Source of the DNA: Aminobacter anthyllidis
GTDB taxonomy: Bacteria; Pseudomonadota; Alphaproteobacteria; Rhizobiales; Rhizobiaceae
Assembly (NCBI RefSeq): GCF_018555685.1
Contig: NZ_JAFLWW010000006.1
Location: 1-64,000 of the forward strand
Reading direction: 5' to 3'
Length of the DNA stretch: 64,000 nucleotides
Shown here: one piece after another, positions 1 through 8,359 of the stretch
Layout: every line of letters begins with the position of its first letter
Position numbering within the stretch: the first letter of the stretch is position 1
Position numbers and translations under genes: made by a program
Notes under the pieces: model-generated
The model's database searches: none
Seen by the model: the letters and a program-made list of their open reading frames with translations, nothing else
Told to the model about the DNA's origin: nothing

Positions 1-68
1 CCCCTCTCCACCTCCCGTATCATCTCCCGCAGTTCCTCCCGCGGGAACGCCGGTCGCGACGGTGACAT
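1..68 (-). CDS. Possible 5' end of an unidentified gene running off the left edge
   Basis: An ATG at 68 (reverse strand) opens a frame of 22 codons before the window ends. The peptide is charged and helix-like near its end (it includes PREELREMIREVER). The same frame stays open upstream to a TAA near 200 with a proline-rich translation, but has no earlier ATG or GTG. This could be a genuine N-terminus or chance reading in GC-rich DNA. No family is recognisable, and the sequence to the left is needed to decide. Confidence 0.2.
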   Translation of the reverse strand, partial: MSPSRPAFPREELREMIREVER

Positions 69-360
69 GCGGGGAGGAGCCGGCGCCTCCGGCAGTGGGC
101 TGACGTAGCCTGTTGCCCGGGGAGGTTCCGTCCGAGGGTTCCCCTCCGGGTAATACGGCCCGGGTGCGCTGGACGATGCGCTAGTGGGGCAGGGGCGTTA
201 ATGCCCATGCTTCGAGAAGCGGAACGGGCGGAGACAGAAATCGCCGGCGGAGCGCGGGTTCGCGCCATTACTCAGACTATCGGCAGGCACGGCCCCGCGC
301 CCCGCTTCCCGGATTTTCCATCACAATGGCCAGACCGGAAACGGGGCGTGGCGAGGGAGG

Positions 361-572
361 AGTGCGACGTCTCCCTCCCCCTTGAGGGGGTGAGGAGTGG
401 TGGTCGAAGGCCACGAAAAGCCAACGATTTGGCTTTTCGAACGACGAACGCCCGGAGCCATGGCGGAGGGCCGGAGGTGCCGAGCGAAGCGAGGAGGGTA
501 AGTTCATGTCGAGCGCTGCCGCTAGGACCCCACCCGCGCCTACGGCGCGACCTCCCCTCAAGGGGGAGGTAA
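361..572. repeat. Palindromic intergenic repeat, copy 1 (inverted arms)
   Basis: Arms near 370-394 (ctccctcccccttgaggggg) and 551-570 (cctcccctcaagggggagg) are inverted copies of each other about 180 bp apart. They enclose a hairpin at 414-439 and a stretch rich in gaggcgaagcgaggagg-type purine tracts. The arms match related CT/GA-rich elements at 10110, 16449, 38322, 48950, 50870, 55427 and 63745 in this window. The element lies just downstream of the adenosine kinase gene and may act as a transcription end. Confidence 0.65.
414..439. other. Perfect 11-bp inverted repeat (hairpin)
   Basis: cgaaaagccaa and ttggcttttcg are exact reverse complements separated by cgat. The A/T-flanked stem could be a bidirectional rho-independent-type terminator for the minus-strand gene ending at 581, although it sits about 140 bp beyond that stop codon. 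It may equally be the core of the repeat element. Confidence 0.45.
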
Positions 573-580
573 GTCTCAGC

Positions 581-1573
581 TCAGAGCAATCCCGCCTGTT
601 CGGCCTCGCGCTTCAGATTCTGCCTTGGCCGCGGCCCGATCTGCTGGATCACCAGCCCTGCCGCCAGCGAACCCAGGTCGCCGCAATCCTTGAGGGAACG
701 CCCTTGCGTGTAGCCGAACAGGAAGCCGGCGGCATAGAGGTCGCCGGCACCTGTCGTGTCGACAAGCTCGCGGATTTCGGTCGCCTGGATCACCACGGTC
801 TCGTCGCCGCGCACGATGACCGAGCCCTTCTCCGAGCGGGTGACGGCGGCGATCTTGCAGTCCTTGCGGATCTGGGCGAGCGCGTCGTCGAAGGACGAGG
901 TCTCGTAGAGCGACTTGATCTCGTGGGAGTTGGCAAAGACGATGTCGACGGTGCCCGAGCGCATCAGCTCGAGGAACTCGGCGCGGTAGCGGTCGACGCA
1001 GAACGAATCCGACAACGTCATCGACACTTCGCGGCCCGCCGCATGCGCATGCGCCGCGGTCATGCGGATCGCTTCCTTGGCCAGCGGCGGATCCCACAGA
1101 TAGCCCTCGAAATAGGTGACCGCAGCACCGCTCGCCTTGTCGGCCTCGACGTCGTCAGGCCCGAGCTCGACGCAGGCGCCGAGATAGGTGTTCATAGAGC
1201 GCTCGCCGTCGGGGGTGACGAAGATCATCGAGCGCGCCGTCGGCGGGGTGCCGTCGAGTGGCGCGGTGTCGAAGGCGACGCCCTGGGCATGGATGTCGTG
1301 GGTGAAGATGTCGCCGAGATGGTCGCGCGACACCTTGCCGAAATAGGCGGCGCGGCCGCCGAAGCTGGCGATGCCGGCGGCCGTGTTGCCGGCCGAGCCG
1401 CCGGAGGCTTCGATCGCCGGGCCCATGCGCGAATAGAGCAGTTCGGCGCGCTCGGCGTCGATAAGGTTCATCGCACCCTTGATGATGCCGTTGTCGGTCA
1501 AAAAGGCCTCATCGCATTGCGCGATGATGTCGACGATGGCGTTGCCGATGCACAGCACGTCATATTGGCTCAT
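581..1573 (-). CDS. Adenosine kinase (PfkB family)
   Basis: A PfkB-family sugar/nucleoside kinase of 330 residues that most likely phosphorylates adenosine to AMP with ATP in the cytoplasm (purine salvage). The N-terminal MSQYDVLCIGNAIVDI strand, the GSAGNTAAGIASFGG substrate/lid region and the C-terminal anion-hole signature DTTGAGD (about residues 272-278, with the catalytic Asp) are all present. The ATG at 1573 was chosen because it follows GGAGA at good spacing and starts the conserved first strand. The frame extends 26 codons upstream but that part looks non-coding. A related ribokinase-like kinase cannot be excluded, but the family assignment is firm. Confidence 0.88.
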   Translation of the reverse strand: MSQYDVLCIGNAIVDIIAQCDEAFLTDNGIIKGAMNLIDAERAELLYSRMGPAIEASGGSAGNTAAGIASFGGRAAYFGKVSRDHLGDIFTHDIHAQGVAFDTAPLDGTPPTARSMIFVTPDGERSMNTYLGACVELGPDDVEADKASGAAVTYFEGYLWDPPLAKEAIRMTAAHAHAAGREVSMTLSDSFCVDRYRAEFLELMRSGTVDIVFANSHEIKSLYETSSFDDALAQIRKDCKIAAVTRSEKGSVIVRGDETVVIQATEIRELVDTTGAGDLYAAGFLFGYTQGRSLKDCGDLGSLAAGLVIQQIGPRPRQNLKREAEQAGLL

Positions 1574-1743
1574 CAGGGTCTCCGCGGCGCGTTCGCCGTA
1601 ACAGGGGCCGACAGCTCGGCAAAACGGATTGCGTTTAGCGGCTCGCGGCACGTTTGCCTACCCGGCAATTTGGCTGGCGAGCGCTTGAGGCCGACCGTGC
1701 GGCACCTTATCTCAGGACGCAAACAGGGAGCGACCACAAAGAC

Positions 1744-2466
1744 ATGATCCTCGATGCCGCCCGCACCGCCGCAAGCCAGCTCTTTTCGGCCGAATTCCGC
1801 ACGGTGTTTTTGAAGACGCTGGGGCTGACGTTGCTTGCGCTGGTTGCGCTCTGGTTCGGCATCCGCGAGCTGTTCGACTGGCTCGCCTGGCCGTGGATCG
1901 ATGCCATGCTGCCCGGCCTGCCGGCCTGGACCGGCTGGCTCGGCCTGATCGCCGCGATCATTGCCGGCATCGGCCTGGCGCTCGGTCTCGCTTTGCTGAT
2001 CGCGCCGGTGACGGCGATCGTCGCGGGCCTGTTTTTGGACGACGTCGCCGAGGTCGTCGAGAAGACCAACTATCCCCGGGATACGCCCGGTCGCCCGGTG
2101 CCGGCGCTGCGCTCGCTCGTTCTGGCGATCAAGTTTTTCGGCATCGTCATTTTGGGCAATCTGCTGGCGCTGCTGCTGATGTTCATCCCCATCGTCAACA
2201 TCGGCGCCTTCTTCCTGGTCAACGGCTACCTGCTCGGCCGCGAATTCTTCGAATTCGCCGCCATGCGCTTCCGCTCCGAGCAGGAGGCCAAGGACCTGCG
2301 TCGCCGCAACGCCGGCACGGTGTTCTTGGCCGGCCTCGTCATCGCGGCCTTCCTCGCCGTGCCGATCCTCAACCTACTGACCCCGCTCTTCGCCGCGGCG
2401 ATGATGGTGCATCTGCACAAGAGCGTGTCGGCGGCCGAACGCAGGCCGGCCATGGCGCGGGCGTGA
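1744..2466 (+). CDS. EI24 domain / CysZ-like integral membrane protein
   Basis: A 240-residue polytopic inner-membrane protein. Hydrophobic segments are visible at about residues 22-42, 60-95 (two close spans), 125-150, 150-172 and 190-215. The pattern and the LFLDDVAEVVE-type loop fit the EI24/CysZ superfamily, whose CysZ branch takes up sulfate. No cysteine-biosynthesis genes are nearby, so the substrate is unknown. The ATG at 1744 follows a GGGAG ribosome-binding site and begins where hydrophobic coding starts. The frame is open for 30 more codons upstream, but that stretch overlaps the intergenic region before the divergent adenosine kinase gene. Confidence 0.75.
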   Translation: MILDAARTAASQLFSAEFRTVFLKTLGLTLLALVALWFGIRELFDWLAWPWIDAMLPGLPAWTGWLGLIAAIIAGIGLALGLALLIAPVTAIVAGLFLDDVAEVVEKTNYPRDTPGRPVPALRSLVLAIKFFGIVILGNLLALLLMFIPIVNIGAFFLVNGYLLGREFFEFAAMRFRSEQEAKDLRRRNAGTVFLAGLVIAAFLAVPILNLLTPLFAAAMMVHLHKSVSAAERRPAMARA

Positions 2467-2495
2467 CGGTGGCGCGGCGGCTGGCCAATGTCCGC

Positions 2496-3302
2496 TCAGC
2501 CGTCGCGGCCGAACATCGCCTGCAGCTTGGCGTAGGCGATGCCGTCGCGGGCGAACTCGAACGTGCCCTGGCCGAGCATTTCGCGCGACGCCTGCTCCAT
2601 CATGCCGAAGGCGTATGCGGTGAGCTTCGAGCCGAGCGAAATGCGCTTGGCGCCGGCTTCGGCCAGCACCGCGACCGAAAAACCCGGCACCGCCAGCACG
2701 TTGACCGGTTTCGTGACCGAACTGCACAGCGTGCGGATCATGTCGAGGTCCGTGATCCCAGGCGCATACAGCACGTCGGCGCCGGCCTTCTCGAACGCCT
2801 GCAGCCGCTTGATCGTGTCGTCGAGATCGGGCCGGCCCCAGAGGAAATTCTCCGAGCGCGCCGTCAGCACGAAATCGTGCTTCAGCGCCCGCGCCGCCTC
2901 GGCGGCCGCCGTCACGCGTTCGACCGCCAGCGAGAAATCGTAGATCGGCTTGTCGGCGTCGCCGGTGTGGTCCTCGAGCGAGCAGCCGGCAAGCCCCGCG
3001 GCTTCGGCGGCGAAGATCGTCTCGCCGGCACTTTCGGGGCTGTCGCCCTTGCCCTTCTCGAGGTCGGCCGAGACCGGCAATCCGGTCGCGTGCGCCAGGT
3101 CGCGGCAATGGTGGATCATCTCCTCGAAGCCGACGTCGCCGTCGGGCCGTCCGCGCGAAAAGGCGTAGCCGGCGCTCGTCGTCGCCAGCGCCTCGAAGCC
3201 GAAGGAGGCCAGGAGCTTGGCGGTGCCGATGTCCCACGGATTGGGAATGATGAAGGCGCCCGGCGCCTCGTGCAATTTCCGGAAGACCGCGCCCTTGTCC
3301 AT
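2496..3302 (-). CDS. Isocitrate lyase / phosphoenolpyruvate mutase family protein
   Basis: A 268-residue TIM-barrel enzyme of the ICL/PEPM superfamily, which makes or breaks C-C or C-P bonds of 2-oxo acids (methylisocitrate lyase, PEP mutase, oxaloacetate decarboxylase). The early NPWDIGTAKLLASFGFEA strand, DLEKGKGD, the metal-site region SLEDHTGD and VLTARSEN are typical. It lacks the KKCGH motif of true isocitrate lyases, so it belongs to the short PEPM/carboxyphosphonoenolpyruvate-mutase-like branch. Its substrate cannot be assigned. It is convergent with the preceding membrane-protein gene (29-bp gap). Confidence 0.82.
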   Translation of the reverse strand: MDKGAVFRKLHEAPGAFIIPNPWDIGTAKLLASFGFEALATTSAGYAFSRGRPDGDVGFEEMIHHCRDLAHATGLPVSADLEKGKGDSPESAGETIFAAEAAGLAGCSLEDHTGDADKPIYDFSLAVERVTAAAEAARALKHDFVLTARSENFLWGRPDLDDTIKRLQAFEKAGADVLYAPGITDLDMIRTLCSSVTKPVNVLAVPGFSVAVLAEAGAKRISLGSKLTAYAFGMMEQASREMLGQGTFEFARDGIAYAKLQAMFGRDG

Positions 3303-3369
3303 CGCCTCGCCTCGACTGTTTTGGAAAAGGCAATCCTAGACCGGAGCCGGCAAGGGCTCAAACGCTGTT

Positions 3370-4026
3370 TCAGGCGATCGGAATCAATCCTGCCAGCTTG
3401 CGCATGTCGTCGAACGGCACGGCACCGCTCGCCACCAGCCCGTCGCGGTCGGAATGCGGGTCGCCGTGATAGCCGAACACCCGCATGCCGGCAGCACGAC
3501 CAGCCTGGGCGCCCGCGACGCTGTCTTCGATGACGATGCAGTCGGAAGGCTCGAAGCCCATCGTGGTTGCGGCATGGAGGAAGAGATCGGGAAACGGCTT
3601 GCCGCGCTCGACCATGGTGGCGCTAAACAGCACGTCGCGGAAATGGGTGAGCAGCCCGGTCTGGCCGAGCGTCATGTGCATCTTGTTGACCCGCGCCGAC
3701 GACGCCACGCAATAGGCGATGCCGGCGGACTGGACAGCGCCGACGAAGGTCTCGATATGCGGAATGGCCTGCACGCCAGTCGCAAACAGTTCGGGCAGCT
3801 CGCGATACCAGCGCTCGACGAAATCAGGACCGAGGCTGACGCCCGTCGCTTCGACCTCTTTTTGCACCGACACCAGGCTGCGCCCGACGAATTGCTGGCG
3901 GCATTGTTCGTAGCTGACGGGGTAACCCGCCTCGGTCAGCCAGGCCGACAGCCGCTGGTTGGCCAGCGGCTCGGTGTCGACGAGCACGCCATCGCAGTCG
4001 AAGATGACGAGCCTGGGTCTGCTCAT
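3370..4026 (-). CDS. HAD superfamily hydrolase (subfamily IA phosphatase)
   Basis: A 218-residue haloacid-dehalogenase-type phosphatase, probably acting on a sugar phosphate or similar small metabolite. Motif I is [11 protein letters not shown] near the N-terminus (nucleophile Asp and +2 Asp). The Lys motif is [11 protein letters not shown] and motif IV is VIEDSVAG. The helical cap follows motif I, as in beta-phosphoglucomutase/YieH-type enzymes. Its ATG overlaps the stop of the upstream dUTPase gene by 4 nt, so the two are translationally coupled, possibly both serving nucleotide or metabolite housecleaning. The substrate is unknown. Confidence 0.85.
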   Translation of the reverse strand: MSRPRLVIFDCDGVLVDTEPLANQRLSAWLTEAGYPVSYEQCRQQFVGRSLVSVQKEVEATGVSLGPDFVERWYRELPELFATGVQAIPHIETFVGAVQSAGIAYCVASSARVNKMHMTLGQTGLLTHFRDVLFSATMVERGKPFPDLFLHAATTMGFEPSDCIVIEDSVAGAQAGRAAGMRVFGYHGDPHSDRDGLVASGAVPFDDMRKLAGLIPIA

Positions 4027-4502
4027 GCCGTGCCGGTCGAGCCGAAGCCGCCGGCGCCGCGCGTCGTCTCAGCCGCGAGGTCGCGCTCTTCGACCTCGGC
4101 GCGGGTCACCGATGCGATGACGATCTGGGCGATGCGCATGCCGCGCTCGACATAAAAGTCCTCGTCGCCGTGGTTGATCAGCAGCACCTTGACCTCGCCG
4201 CGATAGTCGCTGTCGATGGTGCCGGGTGTGTTGAGGCAGGTGATGCCGTGCTTGAAGGCGAGGCCGGAGCGCGGGCGCACCTGGCCTTCAAAACCTTCTG
4301 ATATCTCGAAGATCAGGCCGGTCGGCACCAAGGCGCGCTTGCCGGGCAGGATCAGCAGCGGCCGGTCGTCCGGCACGGCGGCGCGCAGGTCCATGCCGGC
4401 TGCACCCGACGTCTCGTAGGACGGCAGGGGCAGGTCGCCGGCATGCGGCAAACGGACGATCCCGATGATGGGGGCGGAGGAGGTTGCGGCGATGGATGTC
4501 AT
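4023..4502 (-). CDS. dut: dUTP diphosphatase (dUTPase)
   Basis: Hydrolyses dUTP to dUMP and pyrophosphate, keeping uracil out of DNA and supplying thymidylate synthesis. At 159 residues it has the usual trimeric dUTPase length and all conserved motifs: AAGMDLRAA (1), RSGLAFKHG (2), [11 protein letters not shown] (3, with the catalytic Asp), [11 protein letters not shown] (4) and [10 protein letters not shown] (5, flexible C-terminal P-loop-like arm). The gene is the first of a two-gene unit with the HAD phosphatase (4-nt overlap). Start at the ATG at 4502. Confidence 0.97.
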   Translation of the reverse strand: MTSIAATSSAPIIGIVRLPHAGDLPLPSYETSGAAGMDLRAAVPDDRPLLILPGKRALVPTGLIFEISEGFEGQVRPRSGLAFKHGITCLNTPGTIDSDYRGEVKVLLINHGDEDFYVERGMRIAQIVIASVTRAEVEERDLAAETTRGAGGFGSTGTA

Positions 4503-4557
4503 GGCGGCGATCCTATGAGACAGCGTCCAGGGCAGGTCAATTCACAACAGGTCGCAC

Positions 4558-5028
4558 TCAGCGAATTTCCACCGGCACGACAGTCGTTTCGCGGATCTCC
4601 TCCATGACGAAGGAGGCCGAGACGTCCGACAGCGGTACCTTGGCGATGAGGCGCTGGTAGAGACGGTCATACGCTTTCACATCGGCGACGCGGGCACGCA
4701 ACACATAGTCGAGGTCACCCGACATGCGATAGACGCCGGTGATCTCGGGAAACGAAGTCACGCCGGCGCGGAATTTGGCCAGCCATTCGGGATCGTGGCT
4801 CGACGTGCGTACCAGGATGAACACCGACAGGCCAAGGCCGAGCTTGTCGGCATCGACGAGCGCGACACGGCCGGTGATGAAGCGTTCGTCGTCGAGTCGC
4901 TTGACCCTACGCCAGCAGGCATTGCGCGACAGGCCGACGCGTTCCGACAGCTGGTCGACCGAAAGCGTGCTGTCGCGCTGCAGCTCGGCGAGGATTCTTC
5001 GATCGATCGTATCGAGTTCTCCGGACAT
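4558..5028 (-). CDS. Lrp/AsnC family transcriptional regulator
   Basis: A 156-residue feast/famine regulator. The N-terminal winged HTH is TIDRRILAELQRDSTLS followed by VDQLSERVGLSRNACWRRV. The C-terminal RAM/AsnC domain contains the MSGDLDYVLRARV strand. The likely role is amino-acid-responsive control of nearby or distant genes, and autoregulation. A TTG six codons upstream (5046) could also start translation, but the ATG at 5028 fits the family N-terminus. Choosing it leaves a perfect inverted repeat TTGGGA-N6-TCCCAA directly before the start codon, which suggests autorepression. The neighbouring plus-strand gene starts about 100 bp away, so the promoter region is divergent. Confidence 0.88.
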   Translation of the reverse strand: MSGELDTIDRRILAELQRDSTLSVDQLSERVGLSRNACWRRVKRLDDERFITGRVALVDADKLGLGLSVFILVRTSSHDPEWLAKFRAGVTSFPEITGVYRMSGDLDYVLRARVADVKAYDRLYQRLIAKVPLSDVSASFVMEEIRETTVVPVEIR

Positions 5029-5076
5029 TTGGGATGATTGTCCCAAGAAATGGCAAATAACAAGGACAAATTGGGA
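5029..5076. promoter_or_regulatory. Candidate Lrp-type operator cluster in divergent promoter
   Basis: A perfect inverted repeat TTGGGA (5029-5034) / TCCCAA (5041-5046) abuts the regulator's ATG, and a third half-site TTGGGA lies at 5071-5076. An overlapping pair ttgtcc (5039-5044) / ggacaa (5064-5069) adds further symmetry. Lrp/AsnC proteins usually bind several phased degenerate palindromes upstream of their own gene, so autoregulation and control of the divergent plus-strand genes is inferred. Confidence 0.5.
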
Positions 5077-5129
5077 TCGCTGAACCTCTTTGCCGTGAGA
5101 CTATACACATGTCAGCCAGGGAGGTTTCG

Positions 5130-5345
5130 ATGTCCGCACGTATCGCAAAGCTGTTCACCGCCCATCCCGAGGCGGTCGACGAGACCTATTTCGAGCACAT
5201 GCGTTTTGCCGGCTGGTTCGCCGGCCAGCTGTTTCTCGCCGCGGGTGCAGCACTCATTCACGCTTTGTTACCCTTCCTGTTCGAATCTACGGCAAGCGCG
5301 ATCATCCGCCGGCTCTACGAGCGGACGCACAATCGGGGACGCTGA
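5130..5345 (+). CDS. DUF6356 family small membrane-associated protein
   Basis: A 71-residue protein with one hydrophobic segment (roughly WFAGQLFLAAGAALIHALLP, residues 29-48) between an acidic N-terminal helix and a basic C-terminus. It resembles the DUF6356 family common in Alphaproteobacteria; its function is unknown. The ATG at 5130 follows AGGGAGG at good spacing and is preferred over the ATG at 5109. It lies 5 bp before the glutamine amidotransferase gene, so both are probably co-transcribed. Confidence 0.72.
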   Translation: MSARIAKLFTAHPEAVDETYFEHMRFAGWFAGQLFLAAGAALIHALLPFLFESTASAIIRRLYERTHNRGR

Positions 5346-5350
5346 AGCGC

Positions 5351-6145
5351 ATGTGCCGGTGGGCAGCCTATATCGGTGAAGAGGTCTTCCTCGAAGACAT
5401 CGTGACGGCGCCCTGCCATTCGCTGATCGCCCAGAGCCACTGCGCCCAGGAAGCCAAGTCGCCGACGAATGGCGACGGTTTCGGTCTCGCCTGGTATGGC
5501 GAGCGGCCCGAGCCGGGCCTCTATCGCGACATCCTGCCGGCCTGGTCGGACCCTAATCTCAAGAGCCTGTGCCGGCAGATCAAGTCAGGCCTGTTTCTCG
5601 CTCATGTCAGGGCATCGACCGGCGGCGCCACCAGCCGCGCCAACTGCCACCCGTTCGTTTCTGGCCGCTGGAGCTTCATGCACAACGGCCAGATCTCGGG
5701 CTTCGAAAAGATCCGGCGCCGGCTCGAAGCCAGCATCAATGACGACCTCTACGAGCAGCGCCAGGGCACCACGGATTCCGAGCTGTTTTTCCTGCTGATG
5801 CTGGAAGAGGGGCTCGACGCTGAGCCGCAAGGTGCCGTCGCACGCGCCACCAGCCGTGTCGTCGAGGCAGCACGGAGTGCCGGCGTCGACCCGCAGCTGA
5901 AGCTGACGGCCGCCTTCAGCGACGGCCAGAACCTGTTTGCCGTGCGTTATGCCACCGACGGACATGCACCGACGCTCTACACGCGCGACGGCGAAACCGG
6001 GCGCTGCATCGTCTCCGAGCCCTTCGACCGCGAAGGCCAGAGCTGGCAGGCGGTGCCGCCGTCGAGCTTTGTCACCATGACGCGCGATGAAATGACGGTC
6101 CGCCCGTTCCAGCCGTCATTGGCCCAGCTGGCACTGGCCGGCTGA
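5351..6145 (+). CDS. Class II glutamine amidotransferase domain protein
   Basis: A 264-residue N-terminal-nucleophile amidohydrolase fold. Cys2 (MCRWAAY) becomes the nucleophile after Met removal. NGDGFGLAWYG, HVRASTGGATSRANCHPF and FMHNGQISGF are the conserved glutaminase core, as in YafJ/EgtC-like proteins. There is no attached synthetase or isomerase domain, so it either partners with a separate protein or hydrolyses another gamma-glutamyl amide. It has a complete length for stand-alone members. It sits 5 bp downstream of the DUF6356 gene. Confidence 0.87.
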   Translation: MCRWAAYIGEEVFLEDIVTAPCHSLIAQSHCAQEAKSPTNGDGFGLAWYGERPEPGLYRDILPAWSDPNLKSLCRQIKSGLFLAHVRASTGGATSRANCHPFVSGRWSFMHNGQISGFEKIRRRLEASINDDLYEQRQGTTDSELFFLLMLEEGLDAEPQGAVARATSRVVEAARSAGVDPQLKLTAAFSDGQNLFAVRYATDGHAPTLYTRDGETGRCIVSEPFDREGQSWQAVPPSSFVTMTRDEMTVRPFQPSLAQLALAG

Positions 6146-6230
6146 AGTCTGCTATCTGGTGGAGACATGTTGGCCGCGTTGAACCGGCAATCACCCATGT
6201 GTTTCGCGCAAACGGATCGAGCTGGCTCGA

Positions 6231-7010
6231 ATGACCTTGTCGGCTTGTTACTCCGAACTGGGCCTGGCCGCCGACCTCAGTAACGAGGTCGAAGCAGTGT
6301 GGACGTCGGTCAGCGATCGTGCCGGAAGCTACCGTGTCCTGCCGGACGGCCGTTGCGATATCATCGTCAGGTTCGATGCCGGGCAGAAACCGGTCACCGA
6401 CATGACTGTCGTCATCACCGGCCCGATTACGCGCTTCTATGATGTCGCCATCGAACCCGGCATGGGATTTGTCGGCGTTCGCATTCGCCCGGGCTGTTTC
6501 GAGAAGGTTCTCGGATTTGAACCGGCGGAAATGGCGAACTCCAATCTGATCGGTCCCGATGCGCTCGCGGCATGCCCCGCGCTGAAATCGCTTTGCATGC
6601 CTGCTCAGGACCAGGCCGAGCTTGTCGCGCGGGTGACGGATTTCGTTCGCCAGCGCGTCGCCAACAGCCGCTTCAAGCTCACGCCGCTGGGCCGCAGCGT
6701 GATCAGCGCCTTTCACGCATCCGGCGGGCGCTTGCGCATAAGCGACGTTGCCGGCATGCACGATGTTTCCGAGCGGACCGTGCAGCGCCTGGTGGTCAAG
6801 GCGACGGGGCTGGCGCCAAAGGCGTTTGCGGCCGTTCTGCAGTTCCACCGCGCCTTGCGGCTGCTGCGGGATCACCGCCTGAGCGCCGCCGATGCGGCCC
6901 TGGAGGCCGGTTTTTCGGACCAGGCGCATATGAGCCGCGTGTTCAGGCGCATGGGCGGCTTCTCGCCGGCACGACTTCCCGCTGTCACCCTCGTCAGCCT
7001 GCGCGACTGA
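6231..7010 (+). CDS. AraC family transcriptional regulator
   Basis: A 259-residue regulator. The N-terminal about 130 residues (VLPDGRCDIIVRF onward) form a DUF6597-like sensor. The C-terminal 90 residues carry the double HTH of AraC proteins (ISDVAGMHDVSERTVQRLV, then DAALEAGFSDQAHMSRVFRR, then a GFSPAR box). It probably controls the following VOC/DUF1801 genes, which start 133 bp downstream on the same strand. The effector is unknown. There is no strong ribosome-binding site before the ATG at 6231, so translation may be weak or the start may differ slightly. Confidence 0.85.
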   Translation: MTLSACYSELGLAADLSNEVEAVWTSVSDRAGSYRVLPDGRCDIIVRFDAGQKPVTDMTVVITGPITRFYDVAIEPGMGFVGVRIRPGCFEKVLGFEPAEMANSNLIGPDALAACPALKSLCMPAQDQAELVARVTDFVRQRVANSRFKLTPLGRSVISAFHASGGRLRISDVAGMHDVSERTVQRLVVKATGLAPKAFAAVLQFHRALRLLRDHRLSAADAALEAGFSDQAHMSRVFRRMGGFSPARLPAVTLVSLRD

Positions 7011-7143
7011 TGTCCGATTTGTTCAAGAAGGAATCGGAGCAGAGCGCAATGATCCAGCGATAGCCGGACGGTCTCAGCTGCCTGCATGCTCTTGATGCGC
7101 GGCGTGCCTGCCTGTCACGGCCCATTGTTCTGGAGACTTTGCG

Positions 7144-7578
7144 ATGTCCGCGCGCCTTGGCTACACCATCCTTTACGTTGCCGATGTCGAGGCGACCGTG
7201 TCGTTCTACGAGGCCGCATTCGGCCTGCGACGCAAGTTCATCCACGAGAGCAATCTCTACGCCGAAATGGACACCGGTCAGACGACCCTGTCTTTCGCCG
7301 GCGAGGCCATGGCCGAGATGAACGGGCTCGCCATTCGCCCCAACCGCAAGAGTGACCTGGCGGCGGGTTTCGAACTCGCTTTGATCTTCTCCGATCCCAA
7401 CGATGCCTATCGCAAGGCGGTTGCCGCTGGCGCCACGCCGGTAAAGCGGCCTGAAAACAAGCCGTGGGGCCAGATCGTCGGCTATGTCCGCGACCTCAAT
7501 GGCTGCCTCGTCGAGATCGCTTCCGCCATGCCGGACTTACCGCCGGCCCGCCCGCACAACCAATCGACAGACGAGTAG
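7144..7578 (+). CDS. VOC family (glyoxalase/bleomycin-resistance fold) protein
   Basis: A 144-residue vicinal-oxygen-chelate protein with two beta-alpha-beta-beta-beta modules: LGYTILYVADVEATVSFYE at the N-terminus and the EIA strand of KPWGQIVGYVRDLNGCLVEIA near the C-terminus, which carries a metal-ligand-type Glu. Possible roles are glyoxalase-like isomerisation, a dioxygenase-like activity or antibiotic sequestration; the substrate is unknown. It lies 5 bp upstream of a second VOC gene and downstream of an AraC regulator, probably one stress-responsive unit. Confidence 0.85.
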   Translation: MSARLGYTILYVADVEATVSFYEAAFGLRRKFIHESNLYAEMDTGQTTLSFAGEAMAEMNGLAIRPNRKSDLAAGFELALIFSDPNDAYRKAVAAGATPVKRPENKPWGQIVGYVRDLNGCLVEIASAMPDLPPARPHNQSTDE

Positions 7579-7583
7579 AGACA

Positions 7584-7994
7584 ATGCGCCCGACGACGGC
7601 ATCTCCCTGCATCACGACCAAACGCGTCACCGAGACCCGCGACTTCTACATCAGGCATTTCGGCGCACACCCCGCCTTCGATTGCGGATGGTTCGTCAGC
7701 CTTGAATTCGGAGACGGGCTTTCGCTGCAGTTCATGGAGCCGCAAGGGGAACAGCCGTTATGCAATACGGCAGGGCTGACCTACAATTTCTGCGTCGACG
7801 ACGTCGATGACGACTACCGGCAAATGACGGAGGCCGGGCTGGTGCCCGTCATGCCGATCGAGGATCATCCGTGGGGTGATCGTGGCTTCGCGATCCAGGA
7901 CCCCAACGGCATCACGCTCTACATCTATTCCAACAGGGAGCCATCTGCCGAGTTCAGGCAGTTCTACGCATCACGAGTTGGCCATGACCGGTAA
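7584..7994 (+). CDS. Second VOC family (glyoxalase-like) protein
   Basis: A 136-residue glyoxalase-fold protein. The N-terminal ITTKRVTETRDFYIRHFGA module and the C-terminal DHPWGDRGFAIQDPNGITLY module match short VOC proteins of the bleomycin-resistance type. The ATG at 7584 was chosen because the frame upstream only shadows the preceding gene. The 3' end overlaps the DUF1801 gene by 11 nt. Substrate unknown. The two VOC genes may have arisen by duplication, although they are quite divergent. Confidence 0.85.
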   Translation: MRPTTASPCITTKRVTETRDFYIRHFGAHPAFDCGWFVSLEFGDGLSLQFMEPQGEQPLCNTAGLTYNFCVDDVDDDYRQMTEAGLVPVMPIEDHPWGDRGFAIQDPNGITLYIYSNREPSAEFRQFYASRVGHDR

Positions 7995-8340
7995 TCGCGT
8001 TCAAACGCTCCTCGACGACATGCGCGATCATCAGACGGACCATTTCGCGATCGTGTCGAGAGTACGCGAGATCGTGCTGCGCTCCGGTCCGTCCATCTCC
8101 GAAGAGATCAAATACGGTGGCATCCTGTTTTCGGCGCGGGCACCGTTTTGCGGCGTCTTCTCCTATGCCGGTCACGTCACGCTGGAGTTCAGCGAGGGGG
8201 CGGCCTTGCCGGACCGGCATGGCGTGCTCCTGGGGCAGGGCAAGCTGCGGCGCCACATCAAGCTCCTGACCGTGTCGGACATCGATGACCGGCATGTCGC
8301 GGACTATGTCGCCCTGGCGCAACAGGCAGCCGACGCCTGA
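7984..8340 (+). CDS. DUF1801 domain-containing protein
   Basis: A 118-residue small protein of the DUF1801/YdhG-like fold, related to frataxin-like and iron-chaperone-like folds; biochemical function unproven. The conserved core EIKYGGILFSA(R) and the C-terminal LRRHIKLLTVSDID strand are visible. The ATG at 7984 overlaps the end of the second VOC gene by 11 nt, so translation is coupled. DUF1801 genes commonly travel with VOC and SRPBCC genes in proteobacteria, as here. Confidence 0.8.
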   Translation: MTGNRVQTLLDDMRDHQTDHFAIVSRVREIVLRSGPSISEEIKYGGILFSARAPFCGVFSYAGHVTLEFSEGAALPDRHGVLLGQGKLRRHIKLLTVSDIDDRHVADYVALAQQAADA

Positions 8341-8359
8341 AGGGCGCCTAGGCTGTCGC

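Larger units (their letters stand above)
69..580. other. Gene-poor stretch with palindromic repeats
   Basis: I see no convincing gene here. Frames of 80-120 codons exist on both strands but have repeat-derived, arginine/proline-rich translations and no recognisable domain. The right part is built from the palindromic genomic repeat described separately. It also contains a perfect 11-bp inverted repeat (cgaaaagccaa/ttggcttttcg, 414-439) around a 4-nt loop. Confidence 0.5.

Noticed and set aside
506-1747. A 413-codon open frame on the plus strand
   Set aside because: It is the antisense shadow of the adenosine kinase gene, which has complete PfkB motifs and a ribosome-binding site on the other strand.
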